A DNA stretch of 29,188 nucleotides from an uncultured Acinetobacter sp. (lineage in GTDB: Bacteria > Pseudomonadota > Gammaproteobacteria > Pseudomonadales > Moraxellaceae). Both the position numbers and the translations under genes were made by a program. The notes below the pieces were generated by a model, which worked only from the letters and a program-made list of their open reading frames with translations, made no database searches and was not told where the DNA came from. The stretch spans positions 1-29,188 of the forward strand of contig CAAGMP010000059.1 in the NCBI GenBank assembly GCA_900771065.1, in the 5' to 3' direction. Shown here one piece after another: positions 24,245 to 29,188 of the stretch (positions are counted from its first letter, which is position 1; every line of letters begins with the position of its first letter).

Positions 24245-24274
24245 AAAAACCAGTCAAAATTGACTGGTTTTTTT
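24245..24274. terminator. Bidirectional terminator between thrC and the acidic protein gene
   Basis: AACCAGTCAA (24248-24257) and TTGACTGGTT (24260-24269) form a 10-bp stem with T runs leaving on both strands (TTTTTTT on plus, TTTTTATTT on minus). It serves the two convergent genes. Confidence 0.92.
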
Positions 24275-24275
24275 C

Positions 24276-25028
24276 TTATTCGTCCCAACCATCTGGAAAT
24301 TGCTGTTCTAATTCTTGTAGTTCAGCTAAAGAAATAAGCTTCATTTCAAAAAAAGGACGTTTCAGCACACTATTAATTGCAAAAAGTGCGTCTGAATCAT
24401 AATTTTGGATCGATAAAGTGTCATTTGTATATTTTAAACCAAAATGGGTTAGCACAATTTGATTAAATAAAGTTGGGCTGTCAGTCAAAGTTTCTATTGC
24501 ACCTTTTTGTACCAATTCATCTTCTTCTAATGTATTAAAGATATGATCCATATACGGTTTTAATTGTTCAGGCGATTGAGCATAAATTAAACTTTCTGAA
24601 CACTCATCATACTGTTTAATCCAATCTTGTTCTTTAGGCGACCAAAGAGCGTAAAATTTGACTTCATCTTCAAACTCAAGTAACTGAAAACTTTCCATAT
24701 GAGCCAATTGAATAAATTCAAAGACGTCATCATCATTTAATTCTTCAGGTAGCACATCATCAATTGCCCAACCATTTTCTTCTAAAATGTGCTCTCCACA
24801 ACGAGAAAAGACAAAATCATCATATTGTTTTAATTCAGCTTCAGAAGCATGAAATAAACTTTCTACTTCATTTAAATTAAAATCTCTTGCTGCATTAATT
24901 TCAAGCTGTTTATATGCTGCGCGTGCTTCTGCTTCATCGCTAAAAGCGCGTGCAATACGATACCCCGCTAAATAAAAAGTTTCATCGTTATAACCAAAAA
25001 TTTTGGAACGAATTACAAATTGTGTCAT
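24276..25028 (-). CDS. Uncharacterised acidic protein
   Basis: A 250-residue soluble protein with no signal peptide or membrane segment. It is strongly acidic, with clusters such as EELNDDDVFEF (about 95-105) and NTLEEDELVQ (about 164-173), and has regular helical spacing. No motif of a known enzyme family is recognisable. It is transcribed alone between two terminators. A minus-strand TATGAT (25075-25080) is a possible -10, and an inverted repeat GCTGTT-N14-AACAGC (25046-25071) covers the expected transcription start. It may be an Acinetobacter-lineage hypothetical protein, but that could not be checked here. Confidence 0.85.
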   Translation of the reverse strand: MTQFVIRSKIFGYNDETFYLAGYRIARAFSDEAEARAAYKQLEINAARDFNLNEVESLFHASEAELKQYDDFVFSRCGEHILEENGWAIDDVLPEELNDDDVFEFIQLAHMESFQLLEFEDEVKFYALWSPKEQDWIKQYDECSESLIYAQSPEQLKPYMDHIFNTLEEDELVQKGAIETLTDSPTLFNQIVLTHFGLKYTNDTLSIQNYDSDALFAINSVLKRPFFEMKLISLAELQELEQQFPDGWDE

Positions 25029-25116
25029 GCTATTTTAGACCTAGTGCTGTTGTTTTATTTTTGTTAACAGCAACATCATACCGAAAATTTGGCTAAATTA
25101 AAGTCGAATTTAAAAT

Positions 25117-25147
25117 AAAAAAATCTCTACTTTTTAGTAGAGATTTT
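25117..25147 (-). terminator. Terminator of pbpG
   Basis: An 11-bp perfect stem AAATCTCTACT (25121-25131) / AGTAGAGATTT (25136-25146) with a TTTT loop. On the minus strand it is followed by TTTTTTTATTTT. It lies about 45 bases after the pbpG stop. Confidence 0.88.
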
Positions 25148-25189
25148 AGAGTTTTTATTTGAATCGTTGAGTAAAATTCAAAATAAAAA

Positions 25190-26278
25190 TTAAATTCGTT
25201 TTGGTAAATGCGTTACCCAATTCATTAATTTAATCGCATCGTTGGTACGTGCTTGGCTATCGCTTGCGCCCAATAATACCACCACAGCAGGACGATTATT
25301 TAAAGTAGTATGCATCACCACACAACGCCCCGCTTCATTAATATAACCTGTTTTAGAAATATTAATATTCCAACCACCATTACGCACTAAGGCATTGGTA
25401 TTGTTTGATTTTAAAACACGATATCCTAAATTAAAATCGTAACTTGGTGTAGTTGAAAATTGACGAATTAAGCCGTATTGCGACGCAGTACTTGCCAAAA
25501 TACCTAAATCACGCGCAGATGAACGGTTACGTGGATCTAAACCTGTCGATTCAACAAATTGTGCTGAATTCATGCCTAATTCTTTCGCTTTTGCATTCAT
25601 CGCTTTAACAAAAGCAGCACGACCACCCGGATAAGTGCGTGCTAAAGCAGCCGCAGCTGGATTTTCAGATTTCATTAAAGCAAACAATAATGCTTCAGCG
25701 CGGTTCATTTGGTCGCCAACACGCAAAGTAGAACTTGAGTTTTTACCACCTGCACCTGCAAAATCAACAGATTGTAAAACAATACGTTCTGACATATTTA
25801 ACCGTGCATCCAATACAATGACAGCAGTCATTAACTTAGTAATAGAAGCAATCGGTAATGCCGTATTACTATTTTTGCTATATAGCACTTCGCCTGTTTG
25901 TGCATCCATAATTAACGCAGCACGTGCATTGACGGAAGGTTGATTGCTATAATTTTTCGATGTATCTACAATCGTAACACTGTGTTGAGGTGTGTTGATC
26001 TGTGCAGTAGAAGTCGTTAATGGTTTATTGATGATCGGGGTTGCATTGCGAATATTTGTGGTAATATTCACAGAACCTTGAGGGGAAATATCATCTTCAA
26101 AAGCAGTATTTTCACTTGCACTCAAAAAAGAATCTGCTTGTTCAGCAGACCACGCAATAGATGCTGTGCCTTGTGCTAAGGTGCTTTCCGATTCAAATTG
26201 TGCAAAGGCATTTGAACTCATATACCATAAAAATGAGGCACCAAGTGCTTGCATTAGCAATTTTTTAGAATTTTTCAT
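25190..26278 (-). CDS. pbpG: D-alanyl-D-alanine endopeptidase (PBP7 type)
   Basis: A 362-residue low-molecular-mass penicillin-binding protein. A signal peptide (about 1-26, cleaving after AFA) exports it to the periplasm. A low-complexity Ser/Thr/Asn stretch (about 30-110) precedes the catalytic domain. The three motifs of serine acyl enzymes are S145-I-T-K148, S204-E-N206 and K309-T-G311. The protein ends soon after the core domain and lacks the C-terminal domain of PBP5, which points to the PBP7/8 endopeptidase group that cuts peptide cross-links. PBP7/8 has been tied to virulence in A. baumannii in the literature. It is transcribed away from gacA; the 222-base gap between them holds two inverted repeats. 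Confidence 0.94.
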   Translation of the reverse strand: MKNSKKLLMQALGASFLWYMSSNAFAQFESESTLAQGTASIAWSAEQADSFLSASENTAFEDDISPQGSVNITTNIRNATPIINKPLTTSTAQINTPQHSVTIVDTSKNYSNQPSVNARAALIMDAQTGEVLYSKNSNTALPIASITKLMTAVIVLDARLNMSERIVLQSVDFAGAGGKNSSSTLRVGDQMNRAEALLFALMKSENPAAAALARTYPGGRAAFVKAMNAKAKELGMNSAQFVESTGLDPRNRSSARDLGILASTASQYGLIRQFSTTPSYDFNLGYRVLKSNNTNALVRNGGWNINISKTGYINEAGRCVVMHTTLNNRPAVVVLLGASDSQARTNDAIKLMNWVTHLPKRI

Positions 26279-26305
26279 ATATTTTACTCAACTACAAATT
26301 TTAAA

Positions 26306-26330
26306 TAAGATAAATTTGCGTATTATCTTA
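26306..26330. repeat. Inverted repeat in the pbpG-gacA gap, pbpG side
   Basis: TAAGATAA (26306-26313) and TTATCTTA (26323-26330) are perfect 8-base inverted arms 9 bases apart, starting 28 bases from the pbpG start. The spacing is suited to a dimeric regulator. A minus-strand GATAAT (26322-26327) within the repeat could be the pbpG -10. Confidence 0.55.
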
Positions 26331-26390
26331 CCTATGGCTTACATTTAAGCACAAAGATGAACATGATTCACTCGTATTTTATTGTGCCTA

Positions 26391-26407
26391 ATTTTCTAAT
26401 AGAAAAT
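26391..26407. repeat. Palindrome in the gacA upstream region
   Basis: ATTTTCT-AAT-AGAAAAT is a perfect 7-base inverted repeat with a 3-base centre, about 95 bases before the gacA start. In RNA it would make a hairpin; as DNA it may be an operator. The flanks CACTC (near 26369) and GAGTG (26408-26412) can extend or compete with it. Confidence 0.45.
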
Positions 26408-26500
26408 GAGTGTAGGATTGCGAATTTTGTCATTTGATTGCAAGCTTATTTTAGCTTTCTGTAACAAAAAAAATGAAAATTCACGTAAGGGGGAACAATC

Positions 26501-27136
26501 TTGATTACTGTTTTAGTGGTAGATGATCATAAATTAGTACGTACAGGAATCTGTCGCATGCTAGAAGATCATCCCGAGATTCATGTGATTGGTCAAGCTG
26601 AGTCGGGTGAAGAAGCGATTCAAATGGTACGTAGTAATCAACCTAACGTCGTACTACTTGACGTGAATATGCCCGGAATTGGTGGTGTAGAAACCACAAG
26701 ACGTTTGCTACAAACCGCTCCGACAACCAAAGTATTGGCAGTCAGTGGTTTAGCTGAAGAACCTTATCCTTCTTTACTGTTAAAAGCTGGTGCAAAAGGC
26801 TATATCACTAAGGGCGCTCCTGTTGATGAAATGGTGCGTGCCATTAATAAAATTATGCAAGGCGGTAAATATTTTAGTGCCGATATTGCAGAACAAATCG
26901 CAAGTTCGTATTTATCAGATCATCAACAATCGCCTTTTGACAGTTTATCTGAACGTGAAATGCAAGTTGCCATGATGGTAGTCAACTGTATTGCATCGCA
27001 AGAAATTGCAGACAAATTATTTGTCAGTGTCAAAACGGTCAATACATATCGTTATCGTATTTTTGAAAAACTTAATATCGACAGTGATGTGAAATTAACC
27101 CATTTAGCAATTCGTTATGGCTTAATTAAGCCTTGA
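26501..27136 (+). CDS. gacA: GacA/UvrY-type response regulator
   Basis: A 211-residue NarL/FixJ response regulator. The receiver has Asp8-Asp9, the phosphoacceptor Asp54 in LLDVNMPGIGG and the TKGAP segment (about residues 104-108). The LuxR-type helix-turn-helix (about 148-205) runs from LSEREMQVAMMV to the recognition helix SVKTVNTYRYRIF. The whole sequence matches GacA, which with the unlinked kinase GacS controls virulence and secondary metabolism. The start is a TTG at 26501, with AAGGGGG about 7 bases upstream. uvrC, its usual neighbour in other gammaproteobacteria, is missing; pilS follows after 5 bases, so it may share a transcript with a pilus sensor kinase. Confidence 0.95.
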   Translation: MITVLVVDDHKLVRTGICRMLEDHPEIHVIGQAESGEEAIQMVRSNQPNVVLLDVNMPGIGGVETTRRLLQTAPTTKVLAVSGLAEEPYPSLLLKAGAKGYITKGAPVDEMVRAINKIMQGGKYFSADIAEQIASSYLSDHQQSPFDSLSEREMQVAMMVVNCIASQEIADKLFVSVKTVNTYRYRIFEKLNIDSDVKLTHLAIRYGLIKP

Positions 27137-27141
27137 AGCTT

Positions 27142-28701
27142 ATGTCTTATCGTGCAACTGAATTAACAATGTATAAACTGGGGCTATTTTACGGTAGTTA
27201 TCGCTTAGTAATTACCTGTTGTTTGCTGATTGTATTTTTGTTAAATAATTCAGGACATTTTACCTATCCCGCTTTATATTGCGCGACTTTAATTGTTTAC
27301 TTTGTTTCAAGTTGTGTGCAATTAATTGCATATCGCAACTTACCTGTAAACACTTTAGATAGTGCATTTATTTTATTTTTTATCATTGATATTATTGCAT
27401 TTAGCATTTTAACTTTTAGTTCAAGCAGTTCAAATTTACCTATTAATTTACTGTTTGTGATTGCTATTTTTGCTGCTTCAATTTTATTGAGTTCACGCAT
27501 TGCTTTGGCAATTATGCTCATTGCCATTATTAGCGTGACTTATCCATATTTTGTCAGCTTTTTCTTCGATTCGAAAAGTTCAGAACATATTGGCAATAGC
27601 GTTATTTTGTCCGCTTTTTTTATTGTGGTGTATATTTTAGGACAAATTACAACGCGTCATTTGCAAACCTTAGAACAATCGAATCATTTTCAATCTTTAG
27701 AAATCAATCGGTTACAAAATATTAACCGCTATATTTTAGAACAAAGTAGTACAGGTTATTTGGTTTTAGATGAAAATTTACATTTGGTTTTAAGTAATCC
27801 TGCCGCACAAATTTTATTGGGTATTCAGCCCGCTTCGGTTGAAGAAAAACAACCACTTTATTTGTTACAACCTAATTTGTTTGAAACAATTGTTGCATAT
27901 AAAACCCAACACGAATTTTCTTTTCAATTTGAATCTAATGCACATTATTCCACGCAAATACAAATTAAAAAACTCAATTTACAACCCAATGTCACTTTAA
28001 TTTTGCTGATTATTGAAGATCGTAAATTATTAAATCAACAAGTTCAACAACTTAAACTTGCTGCTTTAGGGCAATTGACTGCAAGCATTGCCCATGAAAT
28101 TCGCAATCCACTTGCTGCAATTGTACAAGCCAATCAACTTTATTTAGGAAGTGATGCTGCACAGCAAGAAATGCTACAAAAAATGATTGCAAAACAGAGT
28201 GTTAGAATTGACAAAATCATCAAAGATACGTTAAATATGGTTAAAAACAAACCAACTCAAAGTATTCAAATTGCACTCAATGAATTTATTCCGCGTTTTT
28301 TACAAGAAGATTTAGCTGATGTTAAAGAAAAAATTGCTTTAGAATTAGAAGATCAATTACTGATTCAATTTGACGAAGATCAATTGCGCCAAGTGTTAAT
28401 TAACTTAATTCGAAATGCACTTCGCCACAACGATCCAAATAAAACACAAATATTATTAAGATGTTATCATGATGAACAATTAATTTATATCGAAGTACAA
28501 GACTTTGGTTTAGGCATTGCCAATCAAGATTTAAAGCATTTGTTTCAACCTTTTTTTAGTACGGAAATTAATGGAACTGGTTTAGGATTATATTTATCAA
28601 GTTCATTTTGCGAAGCGAACCAAGCCAAACTGATGTATGTTGAATCTCAAGTGGGCGCTTGCTTTCGGATTTGTTGTGTAAAATTCATGAAAAAGGAATA
28701 A
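27142..28701 (+). CDS. pilS: PilS-type sensor histidine kinase
   Basis: A 519-residue kinase with about six membrane segments in the first 165 residues, a linker and PAS-like region (about 190-300), the HisKA motif SIAHEIRNPLAAI with His318, and the ATPase domain with N-box NLIRNALRHND, G1 box DFGLGI and G2 box FFSTEINGTGLGL. This is the PilS layout; in Pseudomonas PilS controls pilin gene expression with PilR and sigma-54. The ATG at 27142 is 5 bases after the gacA stop; a TTG at 27133 or an ATG at 27171 are alternatives and no ribosome site is strong. The kinase is intact although its partner pilR is cut short. Confidence 0.93.
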   Translation: MSYRATELTMYKLGLFYGSYRLVITCCLLIVFLLNNSGHFTYPALYCATLIVYFVSSCVQLIAYRNLPVNTLDSAFILFFIIDIIAFSILTFSSSSSNLPINLLFVIAIFAASILLSSRIALAIMLIAIISVTYPYFVSFFFDSKSSEHIGNSVILSAFFIVVYILGQITTRHLQTLEQSNHFQSLEINRLQNINRYILEQSSTGYLVLDENLHLVLSNPAAQILLGIQPASVEEKQPLYLLQPNLFETIVAYKTQHEFSFQFESNAHYSTQIQIKKLNLQPNVTLILLIIEDRKLLNQQVQQLKLAALGQLTASIAHEIRNPLAAIVQANQLYLGSDAAQQEMLQKMIAKQSVRIDKIIKDTLNMVKNKPTQSIQIALNEFIPRFLQEDLADVKEKIALELEDQLLIQFDEDQLRQVLINLIRNALRHNDPNKTQILLRCYHDEQLIYIEVQDFGLGIANQDLKHLFQPFFSTEINGTGLGLYLSSSFCEANQAKLMYVESQVGACFRICCVKFMKKE

Positions 28702-28704
28702 ATT

Positions 28705-29109
28705 TTGAGTTTACAACCGATTATTTTATTAGTCGATGATGAAGAAGATTTGTGTGATTTAATGAGCATGACCTTAATGCGTATGGGCATTCGAACTCAT
28801 AGTGCCTACAATGTTGCGCAAGCAAAGCAATTGATCATGACTCAAAATTATCATGCTTGTATTACCGATATGAACTTACCTGATGGGAATGGGATTGAAT
28901 TAGTTGAATTTATTTCGGCAAATTTCCCTCAATTACCTGTCGCGATTTTAACAGCTTACGGCAATATGGAACTTGCGATTGCTGCGTTAAAAGCAGGTGC
29001 ATTTGATTTTATTAGTAAACCCATTCAACAAATTGAGCTCGAACAACTCATTGCCAAAGTGCTAAAACAACCTGTTCACTTCAACAAAAAAATAAAAGTA
29101 TTAACGTAG
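28705..29109 (+). CDS. pilR: PilR receiver domain only; truncated response regulator
   Basis: The 134 residues hold a complete receiver domain like that of PilR, with Asp11-Asp12, the phosphoacceptor Asp55 in CITDMNLPDGNG, Thr83 in LTAYGN and Lys105 in ISKPIQ. PilR normally has about 450 residues, with a sigma-54-activating AAA+ domain and a Fis-type helix-turn-helix after the receiver. Here the frame stops 9 codons after the likely end of the receiver, at KIKVLT. The start is a TTG with AAGGA 8 bases before it, 3 bases after pilS. All three plus frames contain stops in the rest of the window, so a single frameshift would not restore PilR. Insertion or recombination just before 29109 is likely; a natural receiver-only form cannot be excluded. 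Confidence 0.85.
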   Translation: MSLQPIILLVDDEEDLCDLMSMTLMRMGIRTHSAYNVAQAKQLIMTQNYHACITDMNLPDGNGIELVEFISANFPQLPVAILTAYGNMELAIAALKAGAFDFISKPIQQIELEQLIAKVLKQPVHFNKKIKVLT

Positions 29110-29188
29110 TACATTTGCCTTTTATAATCACTTTAGTTAGATGGATCTACTGTTACTGATGACATCTACCTTACTTTCATTTATAGTG
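29110..29188. other. Right-end segment with no recognisable gene
   Basis: Seventy-nine bases after the early pilR stop. A minus-strand frame is open from the window edge to a TAA at 29137-29139 (ends SNSRSI) and could be the C-terminus of a convergent gene. A plus-strand frame is open from the ATG at 29141 to the edge and begins MDLLLLMTSTLLSF, hydrophobic as in a signal or membrane segment. A TATAAT at 29123-29128 precedes it, 16 bases after TTAACG. Neither can be confirmed in so short a stretch. Confidence 0.3.

Noticed and set aside
1..29188. CRISPR arrays, tRNA or rRNA genes, prophage or defence clusters
   Set aside because: No regular repeat-spacer pattern, cloverleaf or diagnostic gene was found on either strand; genes are dense and housekeeping except at the right edge.

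Overview
The window looks like a chromosomal segment of Acinetobacter or a very close Moraxellaceae relative. The DNA is AT-rich. ArgH, DksA, ThrC and GacA read like Acinetobacter proteins. The gene order argH | fimS-algR-hemC-hemD-hemX-hemY matches the pseudomonad/Moraxellaceae arrangement. No tRNA, rRNA, CRISPR array, complete insertion sequence or prophage gene was seen. Nearly all of it is housekeeping DNA; the accessory-looking signal is at the extreme right end. Assignments rest on reading motifs and family knowledge, not on database searches.

Left part (1-6425, all minus strand): a cut-off FHA-domain protein, an H-NS family nucleoid protein with its own good promoter, then a long cluster hemY-hemX-hemD-hemC-algR-fimS (transcribed from fimS towards hemY). 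It couples a LytTR-type two-component system to tetrapyrrole synthesis. The first gene, fimS, overlaps the divergent argH start by 10 bp. argH and yggX follow on the plus strand and end at a C(UUCG)G terminator.

8160-10260: a possible small RNA with its own terminator, then minus-strand phoU, preceded by a convincing Pho box and -10 element, a small lipoprotein gene, a SirB2-family membrane protein and a BolA protein.

10300-15530 (plus strand): a TPP riboswitch and thiC; nudF (ADP-ribose pyrophosphatase) and cpdA (cAMP phosphodiesterase); dksA, behind a promoter with a GC-rich discriminator; and gluQRS, which overlaps ftsW tail to tail.

15524-20600 (minus strand): murD-ftsW of peptidoglycan and septum synthesis, then feoA-feoB plus a small cysteine-containing membrane protein. 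The feo operon has a Fur box inside its promoter.

20788-24234 (plus strand): a DsbC-like disulfide isomerase that carries a lipobox, then hom-thrC of threonine synthesis. 24276-26278 (minus strand): an unrecognised acidic protein and the PBP7-type endopeptidase pbpG. 26501-29109 (plus strand): gacA, pilS and a pilR that stops after its receiver domain. The remaining 79 bases have stops in all three plus frames and no PilR sequence, so pilR looks interrupted or replaced here. Weak, alternative or non-ATG starts (TTG for phoU, gacA and pilR; GTG for hom, feoA and gluQRS) were set mainly from visible Shine-Dalgarno sequences.
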